A stretch of DNA of 41,614 bases, from positions 1 to 41,614 of the forward strand of contig UQKL01000018.1 in NCBI GenBank assembly GCA_900541695.1. The letters are read 5' to 3'. The stretch comes from an uncultured Collinsella sp. GTDB taxonomy: Bacteria; Actinomycetota; Coriobacteriia; Coriobacteriales; Coriobacteriaceae. Below the pieces are notes generated by a model that had not been told where the DNA came from, did not search any database, and saw only the letters and a program-made list of their open reading frames with translations. The position numbers and the translations under genes were made by a program. Shown here piece after piece: positions 1-7,713 of this stretch; the first letter of the stretch is position 1; every line of letters starts with the position of its first letter.

Positions 1-44
1 GGGCCGCGGGGGCGTTCGGCTAACTGCGGGAATGGGCTATTTGC

Positions 45-341
45 TCAATGTGTTCGGCTGAGATCGGAAATCAACCACTTTGTCTTGATTGCCACCGCCA
101 CGACACCGGCAGCCGCAATCCAGAGAATCAAGCCCCGCCACAAGCCGGCGTCGAAAGCGCCAGGGCTTATCAAATCGTTAGCGACCAGCGCCGCAAAGGC
201 GGCGGGCGGAATATAACCCAAGGCCTCGGTAACGCGGGGCGACAGCGTTCTCCCGCGCAAGGCAAACGCCGGGGCAATGCGGAAAAACGCGATAGCCGCC
301 CATGACGACAGCCACAGGACCAAAAACTCATTAACGGGCAT
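45..341 (-). CDS. azlD: AzlD family branched-chain amino acid transport subunit
   Basis: This 98-residue hydrophobic protein is the small partner of AzlC. In this family the two form a membrane exporter of branched-chain amino acids and their analogues. The start at 341 is an ATG that overlaps the end of azlC by 11 bases, which signals translational coupling; a longer upstream reading in the same frame would run inside azlC and lacks hydrophobic character. The protein shows about three hydrophobic stretches and a central segment with PRVTEALGYIPPAAFAAL, which resembles the AzlD family. The gene ends near the window edge, and nothing can be called in the remaining 44 bases. Confidence 0.85.
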   Translation of the reverse strand: MPVNEFLVLWLSSWAAIAFFRIAPAFALRGRTLSPRVTEALGYIPPAAFAALVANDLISPGAFDAGLWRGLILWIAAAGVVAVAIKTKWLISDLSRTH

Positions 342-1023
342 CGCGAGCGCCCCTTCCTTCGGCGAGAGCATCGCACGCAAGCGCCGCGGCAACGCCGACG
401 AGCACGCTTGCCGGCACGGCGATATTCGTCCACCCCAAGAGCTTGCATAGGGCAACGGACACCGCGGCCATAACGGCAGCCACGACATTGCCGCGCGACA
501 GTCGCTGCGAAAAGAGCAGGCAGATAAAGAGCGAGGTGCAGACAAAACCCGCAATAGCGGTGGGGACATCGACGACGGCGCCGACGATGGCGCCCGTCGT
601 ACACGAAACGCCCCATGTTGCGATGAGGATCACGTTGAGCACAAAGGACTCGCGCGGGCCCCAATCCTCCCCCTCAACCAGCCTGGCAAGCGAGATGCCA
701 TATGCCTCCTCGGTGAGCGTCGCGGCAACAGCCAACGTCTGACGCTTCGAGGCGTCCCTCAGATGCGGCGCGATCGATGCAGAGTAAAGAGCAAAGCGCG
801 AGGAGATTGCGGCTACACTTGCGACAATCGATGCCGCAGGCACACCTGCCAGCCACAGGTTGCAGACCATAAACTGGCCGCTACCCGTCACAAACGTGCT
901 GCTCAGAGCAAAAACCATCCAGGGTTCCATTCCCGTCTGCGCCATAATCATTCCGCACGGCGCGCCTATCGCAACATAGGTGAGCATCACCGGCCAAACG
1001 GTTTTAACGATTTTGAGCACCAT
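331..1023 (-). CDS. azlC: AzlC family branched-chain amino acid permease
   Basis: This 230-residue polytopic membrane protein is the large subunit of the AzlCD exporter. Near the N-terminus it carries the segment PVMLTYVAIGAPCGMIMAQ, followed by a Gly/Ser-rich membrane stretch (STFVTGSGQFM) that matches the AzlC pattern. The length fits the family, which is usually 220-250 residues. An ATG start at 1023 has GAGG upstream on the minus strand. azlD follows with an 11-base overlap, so the pair is one operon. The 137-base gap to the divergent HD-domain gene holds a 10-bp inverted repeat that may be a shared operator. The substrate (Leu, Ile, Val or an analogue) is assigned by family only. Confidence 0.9.
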   Translation of the reverse strand: MVLKIVKTVWPVMLTYVAIGAPCGMIMAQTGMEPWMVFALSSTFVTGSGQFMVCNLWLAGVPAASIVASVAAISSRFALYSASIAPHLRDASKRQTLAVAATLTEEAYGISLARLVEGEDWGPRESFVLNVILIATWGVSCTTGAIVGAVVDVPTAIAGFVCTSLFICLLFSQRLSRGNVVAAVMAAVSVALCKLLGWTNIAVPASVLVGVAAALACDALAEGRGARDAR

Positions 1024-1083
1024 AGCGTTCCTCGTCCCGACAAGATTTCCGAGCCGCGTTCAACGACGCGACAGAATCATCGT

Positions 1084-1119
1084 CCGGTGGCAACCGAGTT
1101 CACCTACAATTGCCACCGG
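1084..1119. promoter_or_regulatory. Perfect 10-bp inverted repeat between divergent azlC and HD gene
   Basis: CCGGTGGCAA at 1084-1093 is repeated in inverse orientation as TTGCCACCGG at 1110-1119, with a 16-base spacer. It lies between two divergent starts, 61 bases from azlC and 41 bases from the HD gene. No T-tract follows either arm, so an operator or leader hairpin is more likely than a terminator. The binding protein is unknown. Confidence 0.4.
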
Positions 1120-1160
1120 ATCGAAAGACACAGAAAGACACAACTTTTTAGGAAGTCATT

Positions 1161-1973
1161 ATGACAGCTATCGATCGAACGCGGGCTGCCGCGGCCTTCA
1201 AGACCTACACCGATGCCTACGATGCCGCCAATCCGCGTATCGCGCTCAAAATCGAGCATACGTACCACGTTGCCGAGGCATGCGATGCCGTGGCACGCGA
1301 ACAGGGCTGGTCACCTCAGGACATTGACCTAGCGTGGCTTTGCGGCCTGCTGCACGATATGGGTCGCTTTGAGCAGCTGCGACGCTGGGACACGTTTAAG
1401 GATGCCGAGAGCATGAGCCATGCGGCGTTGGGCGTCGAGGTTCTCTTTGGCGAAAACCCTGCAGACGCGCCCGCGACAACAAGTATCCGCGACTTTATCG
1501 ACGATCCGGTAGAAGACGAGTTGATTCGCGCAAGCATTGCCTATCACAGCGATTTCCGTCTACCCGCGCAGCTCGACGAGCGCACGCGGCGCTTCTGCGA
1601 TATTGTGCGCGATGGCGACAAGGTCGACATTATGCGCACCATCGCCGACAGCACCGTCGACACCATCCTCAAAGTGGATGAGGACGTGTTTCTTGCCAGC
1701 CACCTCTCGGCACCGACGCTGGCTGCCTTTGACGAGCACCGCTGCGTCACGCGCGATGAGCGCGATGAGCCCGCGGACTACTTGGTGGGGCTTATCTGCT
1801 TTATGTTTGAGCTCGTCTATCCGGCAAGCCGCGCGCTGACGCGCAAGCAGGGCGATATCTGCCGCCTGCTCGACGCACCTTTTGGCATCGTGCGGCCCTT
1901 TACCGACCCCGCCACGCAAGCGACCTGGGAACGCCTAAAGAAAGAGATGCGAGCCTGGCTGGCCAGCGCCTAG
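1161..1973 (+). CDS. HD-domain phosphohydrolase
   Basis: A 270-residue soluble protein with an HD metal-dependent phosphohydrolase fold. Visible metal ligands are H33 (IEHTYHV), the H65-D66 pair in LLHDMGRF, H129, and an aspartate in DGDKVDI at about 151-155, in the order expected for HD enzymes that act on phosphate esters or nucleotides. AGGAAG lies eight bases before the ATG. The substrate cannot be read from sequence; similar proteins are annotated only as HD-domain hydrolases. The gene stands alone and is divergent from azlCD. Its TAG stop overlaps the TAG stop of the convergent etfA gene in the palindrome CTAG at 1970-1973, so there is no room for a terminator between them. Confidence 0.85.
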   Translation: MTAIDRTRAAAAFKTYTDAYDAANPRIALKIEHTYHVAEACDAVAREQGWSPQDIDLAWLCGLLHDMGRFEQLRRWDTFKDAESMSHAALGVEVLFGENPADAPATTSIRDFIDDPVEDELIRASIAYHSDFRLPAQLDERTRRFCDIVRDGDKVDIMRTIADSTVDTILKVDEDVFLASHLSAPTLAAFDEHRCVTRDERDEPADYLVGLICFMFELVYPASRALTRKQGDICRLLDAPFGIVRPFTDPATQATWERLKKEMRAWLASA

Positions 1974-3175
1974 CGCTCGAGCTGGGCCAGAAGCTCCTCG
2001 ACAACTTCGACGGCGTCACCGACAACTTTGTACTGCGCAGCGCCGAAGATGGGGGCATCCGGGTCCTCGTTGACAGCGATGATACACTCCGCGCCGCCGA
2101 TGCCGGCAAGATGCTGGATAGCGCCCGAAACGCCGATACTCACAAGGAGCTTGGGCGAAACCGACACGCCGGTCTGGCCAATCTGGTGGCGATACTCCAA
2201 CCAGCCTGCCTCCACAACGGGACGCGTGCAACCAAGCTCGGCACCCAAGGCATCGGCGAGTTTTCGCATCAGGGGCAGATTCTTCTTGGAGCCGATGCCG
2301 CGGCCCACCACGACCAGGCGCTCGGCATCGGCAATTGATGCCTGCTGCCCCCACTCCTCGGCGGGAATCGAGATCTCGACACGGGCCTTAACATCATTCG
2401 CAAGCGATACCTGGGTAATCGTGCCAGAGCGGCTGTAGTCAAACTTGGGTGCCCCAAAGATGCCGGGGCGCACCGTTGCCATCTGCGGCCGATGATTGGG
2501 GCAGATAATGGTGGCCATCAAGTTGCCGCCAAACGCCGGGCGGGTCTGCTGCAGTAGACCCGTCTCCGTATCCATCGAAAGCACCGTACAGTCGGCCGTA
2601 AGGCCCGTCTGCAAGCGTACGGCCACACCGGGCGCCAGCTCACGACCAAAGGCGGTTGCGCCGTACAGAATGGCCTCGGGTCTGCGCTCGGCCACCAAAT
2701 CGCAGATGAGACGAGCATAGATCTCCGCATCGTTTTGGCGCAGTCGCTCGTCGCGGCAGACCACGACCTCGTCGGCACCGGCGCAGACCAGATGCTCCAG
2801 GTCCTCAAGCGAGCCCTCGGGGCCCATGCCGGCCAATGCCACCAGACGGCAACCGCGAGCATCGGCAAGCTCGCGCCCCTTACCCATGAGCTCGTAGGCC
2901 ACCGGAGCCACGACATCGTGATCGTCGGTCTGAACGAATACCCATATGTCTCGATACGCATCGAGGTCAACCGCGCCGGCGGCCTCGTCGCGCTCGATCG
3001 AAATGGCATTGACGGGGCAGGCGTCGACGCACCCGCCGCACAAGATACAGCCGTCGGTCACATGGGCGCAGCGGTTGGGGCGCTCGCCCTCCATCACAAT
3101 GCCACCCGAGGCACAGGCGCGAACGCAGCGGCCACAGCCAACGCACGCCTCGCTATCGATTATCAGTCCGCTCAT
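1970..3175 (-). CDS. etfA: Electron transfer flavoprotein alpha subunit with N-terminal 2[4Fe-4S] ferredoxin domain
   Basis: This 401-residue protein fuses a bacterial ferredoxin domain to EtfA. Residues 1-60 hold two CxxCxxCxxxC motifs, C11/C14/C17/C21 and C43/C46/C49/C53, predicting two [4Fe-4S] clusters; the second ends in Cys-Pro while the first ends in Cys-Ala. The EtfA nucleotide-binding domain follows from about residue 70. The C-terminal FAD domain shows the family stretch around PKLLVSIGVSGAIQHLAG and NEDPDAPIFGAAQY. EtfA with a ferredoxin head is the form found in Acetobacterium-type lactate dehydrogenase/Etf complexes, where reduced ferredoxin helps drive lactate oxidation with NAD. 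The gene abuts etfB (stop and start adjacent) and is last in the operon. Partner and direction of electron flow are inferred from the family. Confidence 0.92.
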   Translation of the reverse strand: MSGLIIDSEACVGCGRCVRACASGGIVMEGERPNRCAHVTDGCILCGGCVDACPVNAISIERDEAAGAVDLDAYRDIWVFVQTDDHDVVAPVAYELMGKGRELADARGCRLVALAGMGPEGSLEDLEHLVCAGADEVVVCRDERLRQNDAEIYARLICDLVAERRPEAILYGATAFGRELAPGVAVRLQTGLTADCTVLSMDTETGLLQQTRPAFGGNLMATIICPNHRPQMATVRPGIFGAPKFDYSRSGTITQVSLANDVKARVEISIPAEEWGQQASIADAERLVVVGRGIGSKKNLPLMRKLADALGAELGCTRPVVEAGWLEYRHQIGQTGVSVSPKLLVSIGVSGAIQHLAGIGGAECIIAVNEDPDAPIFGAAQYKVVGDAVEVVEELLAQLER

Positions 3176-3997
3176 CTATGCCATCCCCTCGATAATCTTG
3201 GCAATCTTTGCCGCCTGCTCGACCGGCGTGCCCTCGATGGCCTCGCACGTTTGGTCGCGGTCGGGCACAAACGAGCGCACGACCTGCGTCGGCGATCCGG
3301 TAAGGCCGCAACGCGAAGGGTCAGCATGTACATCGGCAGCACAGACCACCCGCACATCCGCATCTTCGGCCGCGCGAATGCCGGCGATGCTCGGCATGCG
3401 CAGCTGGCCGATCTCCTTGGCGGTCGTCATCGCGCACGGCATCTCCAGATAGACCGTCTCCTCGCCGGCATCGCAACCGTGAACGAGCGAAAGCGCACCG
3501 CACGTCGTAAAACCTGCGCTCTGCACGCAGCTCACATCGGTCACGCAGGGAATCTCGAAGGCGCCGGCCAGCTCGGGGCCAATCTGGGCGGTATCGCCAT
3601 CTACCGCCATCTTGCCGCAGATGAGCAGGTCGAAGTCCTCGTCGAGCGCCTCGATACCGCATTTGAGGGCATAGGTGGTCGCCAACGTGTCCGCGCCCGC
3701 AAAGGCGCGATCGGTCAGCAGCAGCGCATCATCGGCGCCGCGGGCAATGCAGTCGCGCAGCAGCGATTCGGTTGCAGGGATACCCATCGACACCACCGTC
3801 ACGCGCACATCCATGCCAAAGCCGATAAAGTCGTCCTTGAGCGCCAGCGCGCATTCGAGGGCACTTGCATCGAAGGGATTAATGACCGCCTGCTTGCCAT
3901 CACGCACGATGGTATTGGTTTTGGGGTCCATCTTGACCTCGGTGCTTCCCGGTACCGCCTTGACGCACACCACCATATGGAAATCGCTCATCTTCAC
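3176..3997 (-). CDS. etfB: Electron transfer flavoprotein beta subunit
   Basis: This 273-residue protein is the EtfB partner of the EtfA encoded directly downstream. The N-terminus, MKMSDFHMVVCVKAVPG, followed by a segment ending NPFDASALECAL, matches the EtfB nucleotide-binding fold. A second signature, VTVVSMGIPATESLLRDCIA, fits the family region that packs on the partner subunit. In bifurcating Etfs this subunit binds NAD(H) and the bifurcating FAD. The start overlaps the stop of the upstream dehydrogenase by four bases, and a GGGGG run precedes it. The three-gene order here is dehydrogenase-etfB-etfA; as I recall, the Acetobacterium operon is ordered etfB-etfA-dehydrogenase. Confidence 0.93.
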   Translation of the reverse strand: MKMSDFHMVVCVKAVPGSTEVKMDPKTNTIVRDGKQAVINPFDASALECALALKDDFIGFGMDVRVTVVSMGIPATESLLRDCIARGADDALLLTDRAFAGADTLATTYALKCGIEALDEDFDLLICGKMAVDGDTAQIGPELAGAFEIPCVTDVSCVQSAGFTTCGALSLVHGCDAGEETVYLEMPCAMTTAKEIGQLRMPSIAGIRAAEDADVRVVCAADVHADPSRCGLTGSPTQVVRSFVPDRDQTCEAIEGTPVEQAAKIAKIIEGMA

Positions 3998-5595
3998 GCG
4001 CCCCCTTTCTGGACGAGTTCATCCAAGAGCTTCTCCGAAAATAGGTTGCCACGACCCAGCTGCCCGGCAGGATCGAGCTGCAGCTTGAGTCGAGCCGATT
4101 CGACCATGGCCTCGTGGCCGTACATCGTCTCCAAAAAGCCCGCTTTGATCTTGCCGACGCCGTGCTCGGCAGAGACGGCGCCGCCCATAGCCGTTACCTC
4201 CGCAGCCCACCGGGCAAACAGCTCACCACCGCGACGGTAGTCCTGCGCATCGCGCGGCAGGATATTCACATGCAGATGGTTGTTGCCGATATGTCCCCAG
4301 GCGGCAGACTCAAGCCCGCTTTCGGCCAGCGTGCGGCGATAGAAGGCAACGACATCGGCCAGGCGCGCGTTGGGTACCGACATATCCGACCCCAGTTTGG
4401 TAATGGTGGGGTCGGTGCGGCGACGCTCATCGATGAGCATGTTGACACTCTCGGGGACGGCGTGGCGGAAGAACCGCTGGCATTCGCGATCGACCTCGGT
4501 GCGCGCAACCCAGGTCGCGTCATCGCGGCCGCCCGCAAGCTCCAAAACCCATCCCAGGTGGTACAGCTCCTCAGTCGCTTGAGCCTCGTCGTCGCAGTCG
4601 AGTTCCACGTAAATACAGACCTTTGCCTCATCGTCGAGTGCCGGCAGCGAGGCAAACGCGGTCGACTGCTCGCGCTGGCGGCGAAGGATATCCAAGGCGC
4701 CGGCATCGAAATACTCAATAGCGGCGGCATGGGACAGCACGGGGCGCACGGAATCGGTAAAGGACACTGCTTTGTCCTCGCTGTCGAAAAAGCAGCTCAC
4801 GCCCCATACGACCGAAGGTGCCGCCTGCAGGGCGATCTCGAGCTCGGTAATGACGCCGAGCGTGCCACACGCACCGATAAAGAGGTCGATGGCGTCCATA
4901 TCGTCCGAAACGAAATAACCCGAGGCGTTTTTGGTCTTGGGCATGGTATAGCCGGGAAGATCCAGCTCGAGCGCGCGGCCCTCCGCTGTCACGAGCGACA
5001 AGTGGCGTGCGTCAGCGTGCGCCTGACCTCGATGGAGCTCAAGCAGATCGCCATCCGCCAGTGCCACGTGAAGCCCCGTAACGTGCGGGCGCATGGGGCC
5101 ATAGGCGTAACTGCGGGCACCGGAGGCATTGCATGCCGCCATGCCACCCAGGCAGGCAGATGCCTCGGTGGGATCGGTGGGAAAGAACTGCTCGGGAGCT
5201 GCCTGGAACTCCTCATAGGCCTCAAGCGATGCCTGATCCCAGCCAGCGGTCGGCAATGCCTTCTTACCCAGCTGCTTGCGCAGCTCCGAGAGCACGACGC
5301 CCGATTCCACGCGCAGCAGAAAACGGCCCTGCTCGTCGCGGCGAAGACCCAGGTAGCGATTCATACGAGAAGTATTGAGAATATGGCCGCCGTGGGGCAC
5401 GGCGCCGGCGGCAAGACCGGTCCGAGCACCCTGGACCGTTATCGGGACATGCTCGGCATGGAGCTTCCGCAGAATGGCGCGGACCTCGTCCTCCGTTGTC
5501 GGAAACGAGATGCTCGACGCCTCGCCCGATGTGCGAGATTCATCGCGACCATATTCTTCGAACTCGTCGCCGAAGGGTTTGATGGCTGCAGACAC
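3994..5595 (-). CDS. FAD-binding lactate/glycolate-type dehydrogenase (GlcD/LctD family)
   Basis: A 533-residue flavoenzyme of the vanillyl-alcohol oxidase/GlcD superfamily. The FAD_binding_4 domain occupies roughly residues 30-240, with the PP-loop-like segment ITVQGARTGLAAGAVPHGG and, later, ACLGGMAACNASGARSY. The C-terminal FAD-oxidase domain has GHIGNNHLHVNILP and SAEHGVGKIKAGFLETMYG, the His-containing signatures of D-lactate and glycolate dehydrogenases. The start is a GTG with GGGGGAG five bases upstream. It heads the operon with etfB and etfA, the same trio as the LctBCD lactate dehydrogenase, so oxidation of D-lactate (or a related 2-hydroxy acid) coupled to NAD and ferredoxin is the best inference. 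No lactate permease or racemase lies beside it. Confidence 0.87.
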   Translation of the reverse strand: MSAAIKPFGDEFEEYGRDESRTSGEASSISFPTTEDEVRAILRKLHAEHVPITVQGARTGLAAGAVPHGGHILNTSRMNRYLGLRRDEQGRFLLRVESGVVLSELRKQLGKKALPTAGWDQASLEAYEEFQAAPEQFFPTDPTEASACLGGMAACNASGARSYAYGPMRPHVTGLHVALADGDLLELHRGQAHADARHLSLVTAEGRALELDLPGYTMPKTKNASGYFVSDDMDAIDLFIGACGTLGVITELEIALQAAPSVVWGVSCFFDSEDKAVSFTDSVRPVLSHAAAIEYFDAGALDILRRQREQSTAFASLPALDDEAKVCIYVELDCDDEAQATEELYHLGWVLELAGGRDDATWVARTEVDRECQRFFRHAVPESVNMLIDERRRTDPTITKLGSDMSVPNARLADVVAFYRRTLAESGLESAAWGHIGNNHLHVNILPRDAQDYRRGGELFARWAAEVTAMGGAVSAEHGVGKIKAGFLETMYGHEAMVESARLKLQLDPAGQLGRGNLFSEKLLDELVQKGGA

Positions 5596-5940
5596 GCGAA
5601 CTCCCCCTTTAGTTAACTACAGTGTTTGCAGGGAGATGTTACCGCATCGTTTCGTCGACGTGACTGAGACCGTCTCCATAATTGGCGAATTTTACGTTTG
5701 CGCAATTCGGCGAGCGGCGGCGTTTTCTCGGCAGGCGCTCTATTTAACGCGCTCCTTCCCATCGCAGCCACGCGCACAATTGGCGCTCGAAAAAACTTGA
5801 GATATTTTTTAGCGTCTCTCACCTGCGACGATGTAAACCCGTCAAGCATTTGGTCAGAAATTGGTCAAGTTGTGGCTGATACGGTCGGCATCGACAGCCA
5901 AAACCAATAGAAGGTTTGGTCCAAAAGCAGGGAGGTTCCC
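5596..5940. other. Divergent intergenic region with TTGGTCA direct repeats
   Basis: These 345 bases separate the lactate dehydrogenase operon (leftward) from the secreted-protein operon (rightward). No convincing small gene is seen. TTGGTCA occurs twice, at 5850-5856 and 5861-5867, 11 bases apart and so on the same helix face, about 75-90 bases before the first gene of the rightward operon. The half proximal to the dehydrogenase is A/T-richer than its surroundings and probably holds that operon's promoter. No -10/-35 pair can be assigned with confidence on either strand. Confidence 0.4.
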
Positions 5941-6237
5941 ATGGCATATTACTGGCCCCAGTACGGCATCGCCATCGAAGTTGACGATGACCCATATCTT
6001 CTGCCCTTCGACGAGGAAGCGTTTCCCGATGCGGCTGTCTATCACGTCACCACCGACGTGATTTGCGATCCCGAATCGTTTTCGGCACTCGCCCACCACA
6101 TCGCCCACATCCACGACATCAAACTCGACCCAAACTTCGACGAGCTCATCTACTCGCGACGCCTCATGCTCCACATGCTCTTTGGCGCCGATCCGTCCAC
6201 GTTCGCGCGCGTCTATACCACTAAGGATGCCGCATGA
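5941..6237 (+). CDS. Small hypothetical protein, first gene of a surface-protein operon
   Basis: A 98-residue protein that I do not recognise. It has no signal peptide and no membrane segment. It is acidic and aromatic at the N-terminus (MAYYWPQYGIAIEVDDD) and has a His-rich helical middle (ALAHHIAHIHDIK), which could bind metal but shows no known motif. The start is well supported by GGGAGG five bases upstream. Its stop overlaps the start of the next gene by four bases (ATGA), so it is translationally coupled to a run of membrane and secreted proteins. A cytoplasmic helper or regulator of that locus is a guess from position only. Confidence 0.7.
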   Translation: MAYYWPQYGIAIEVDDDPYLLPFDEEAFPDAAVYHVTTDVICDPESFSALAHHIAHIHDIKLDPNFDELIYSRRLMLHMLFGADPSTFARVYTTKDAA

Positions 6238-6743
6238 GCGTAAGGAAGCAGTCGAGCCCCCTAGGGTCAAAACATCGAAAAAGGCTCGGCGTTGTCTGCC
6301 TGGCCATCGCCTGCGCCCTTATCGCCGTCGGCCTTTACGCCTGGCAGTCAAAGCCTGTCGCCGAGACGGGCGCCTCGGTCACAACGGCGGAGGGCAAGTC
6401 GCGCCAGGAAATCCAGGACGAGCTCGATGCCATCGTCCGCGACAACATGATGACGATCTCGGTCGCACCGGTCGCCCAGCTGCAAAAAGGCGGAAAGCTG
6501 CGCGTCAACGTGCAAAACGTCCGGGACAACAAGTTTCCCCAGCGTTTCCGCGTGATCCAAAACGACGAGACCATCTATGAGTCGGGCGTGGTCGAGACCG
6601 GCAAGACCGTCGAGACCTGCCCCGCAGGCGAGATCAAAGAAGGCGAAGCGTATATCGAGATCCAAGCACTCGACGCCAAGACCTACGACGCCCATGGCAA
6701 TCCCACGCGCGTCAAGGTGCGGGTTGCGCAGGCAGAAGACTAA
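6234..6743 (+). CDS. Membrane-anchored extracellular beta-sandwich-like protein
   Basis: A 169-residue protein with a basic N-terminus (residues 1-18), one transmembrane helix at about 19-36 (VVCLAIACALIAVGLYAW) and an extracellular remainder of about 130 residues. The distal part, from roughly residue 75, reads like a single beta-sandwich: RVNVQNVRDNKFPQRFRVI, then IYESGVVETGKTVE, then alternating hydrophobic strands to the end. Small proteins with this strand pattern (an "E-S-G-x-(V/I)-x-x-G" turn) accompany secreted surface proteins in Gram-positive gut bacteria; I have no family name for it. It overlaps the preceding gene by four bases. An 88-base gap with a short hairpin separates it from the next gene. 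Confidence 0.75.
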   Translation: MSVRKQSSPLGSKHRKRLGVVCLAIACALIAVGLYAWQSKPVAETGASVTTAEGKSRQEIQDELDAIVRDNMMTISVAPVAQLQKGGKLRVNVQNVRDNKFPQRFRVIQNDETIYESGVVETGKTVETCPAGEIKEGEAYIEIQALDAKTYDAHGNPTRVKVRVAQAED

Positions 6744-6793
6744 ACCTGCCACCTGTTGCGAAAATGCGCACCCGCGCCGCTTTCGTCTAACCA

Positions 6794-6812
6794 TCACGGA
6801 AACGGTCCGTGA
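6794..6812 (+). promoter_or_regulatory. Short hairpin before the third surface-operon gene
   Basis: TCACGGA at 6794-6800 and TCCGTGA at 6806-6812 form a 7-bp stem with a five-base loop, ending 19 bases before the ATG at 6832 and just ahead of its AAGGAA ribosome binding site. It has no T-tract. It may tune mRNA stability or translation of the abundant secreted product; this is a weak inference. Confidence 0.3.
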
Positions 6813-6831
6813 CGAATAGAAAGGAACGATT

Positions 6832-7431
6832 ATGGACATCACCAGGAACTTGAGTGGGACCAGGGCGCTCGTCGTGGGCGCAGGGCTGGCGCTCGCACTC
6901 GCAATGGGCGCCGCGCCGACCACCGCCCTGGCGGAAGGACGCGTTGGAACCACCGACGTGACCATCAGAACCGAAATCGACAACATCAAGTTCAAAGCCC
7001 CGACCGTCATTCCGTTCGTCGCTAAGGCAGACGGCACGCTCCAGGGCCCTTCCGAGAATACAACCACCATCGACAATCTTTCGGCCTATGGCATCCACGT
7101 TACCAACATGAAGATTGCCGCCCAGAAGTCCTGGAGCATCGTCGCCGACGCCAAGACGGGGACCGCCCAGAACTCCATCGATTTTAAGGTCGGCCCAGAC
7201 AAGGCACTCCAAGACGCCCACGCCGCGACGCAGGAAGCGGGCCTCGACCTTTCCAAAAATGCATCCTTCGACATGGGCTACCAGGGCATCGCCGATGGTA
7301 CGGACAAGATTAAGCTTAAGACGAGCGGCACTGTCGCCCGCGTCACGCGAGACATCTTCCATGTGACCGGCACGGGCGACCAGGTCGCAACCATTACGTG
7401 GACGGTCGAGCCCGGTGCGCACACGGCCTAA
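6832..7431 (+). CDS. Secreted surface protein, beta-rich, unknown function
   Basis: A 199-residue protein with a classical signal peptide: residues 1-35 contain a hydrophobic core (ALVVGAGLALALAMG) and an Ala-x-Ala-type cleavage region (PTTALAEG). The mature part is about 165 residues, has no cysteine, no LPXTG and no C-terminal membrane anchor, and is dominated by beta-strand patterns. It includes TVIPFVAKADGTLQGPS and ends in ATITWTVEPG, the kind of closing strand seen in WxL-like and related Gram-positive surface proteins. It may be a structural subunit held on the cell by its neighbours. AAAGGAA precedes the start. The next gene's GTG start lies inside its last 17 bases, so the two are coupled. 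Confidence 0.75.
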   Translation: MDITRNLSGTRALVVGAGLALALAMGAAPTTALAEGRVGTTDVTIRTEIDNIKFKAPTVIPFVAKADGTLQGPSENTTTIDNLSAYGIHVTNMKIAAQKSWSIVADAKTGTAQNSIDFKVGPDKALQDAHAATQEAGLDLSKNASFDMGYQGIADGTDKIKLKTSGTVARVTRDIFHVTGTGDQVATITWTVEPGAHTA

Positions 7432-7672
7432 GGCAATTGTCCTTGCCGTCATCATCGGCGTTGCAACGTTTGCCCCGATTGCCGCCTTTGCCCAACACGA
7501 GCAGGCGCAGGCTGCCACGCAGGTAACTGTCGATCTATCGGAACTCGAACGCAGTGGCCAACATGAACCCCTCGCGCAAACGAGCGACACGCGACAGCTC
7601 CTGGCAGCAGGAATCGCCACGGCAGGCGCTAGCGCCATCGGCCTTGGCCTGCACATCAAACGCAGCCGGTAG
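7415..7672 (+). CDS. Small secreted protein with C-terminal membrane anchor
   Basis: An 85-residue protein starting at a GTG that overlaps the end of the preceding gene by 17 bases. It has an N-terminal signal sequence (IVLAVIIGVATFAPIAAFA, about residues 8-26), a short polar extracellular part, and a C-terminal hydrophobic stretch (LLAAGIATAGASAIGLGL) followed by the basic tail HIKRSR. This is the layout of a bitopic surface protein or a pilin/sortase-like anchor, although no LPXTG motif is present. No family is recognised. No strong ribosome binding site is visible, so re-initiation from the upstream gene is likely. Confidence 0.65.
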   Translation: MRTRPKAIVLAVIIGVATFAPIAAFAQHEQAQAATQVTVDLSELERSGQHEPLAQTSDTRQLLAAGIATAGASAIGLGLHIKRSR

Positions 7673-7713
7673 CCACACGAATCGAGACCGTCCAGCATAG
7701 GTAAGGAGAACCC

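Noticed and set aside
1..44. Possible gene fragment at the left edge
   Set aside because: Only 44 bases remain beyond azlD; no coding frame or motif can be judged.
2735..4240. Long plus-strand reading frame (501 codons) opposite etfA, etfB and the dehydrogenase
   Set aside because: Its residues show no domain or membrane pattern, and it mirrors strongly supported genes on the minus strand. Long antisense frames are expected in high-GC DNA.
4114..5616. Plus-strand frame of 500 codons opposite the lactate dehydrogenase gene
   Set aside because: Antisense shadow of a gene with clear FAD-domain motifs; no ribosome binding site.
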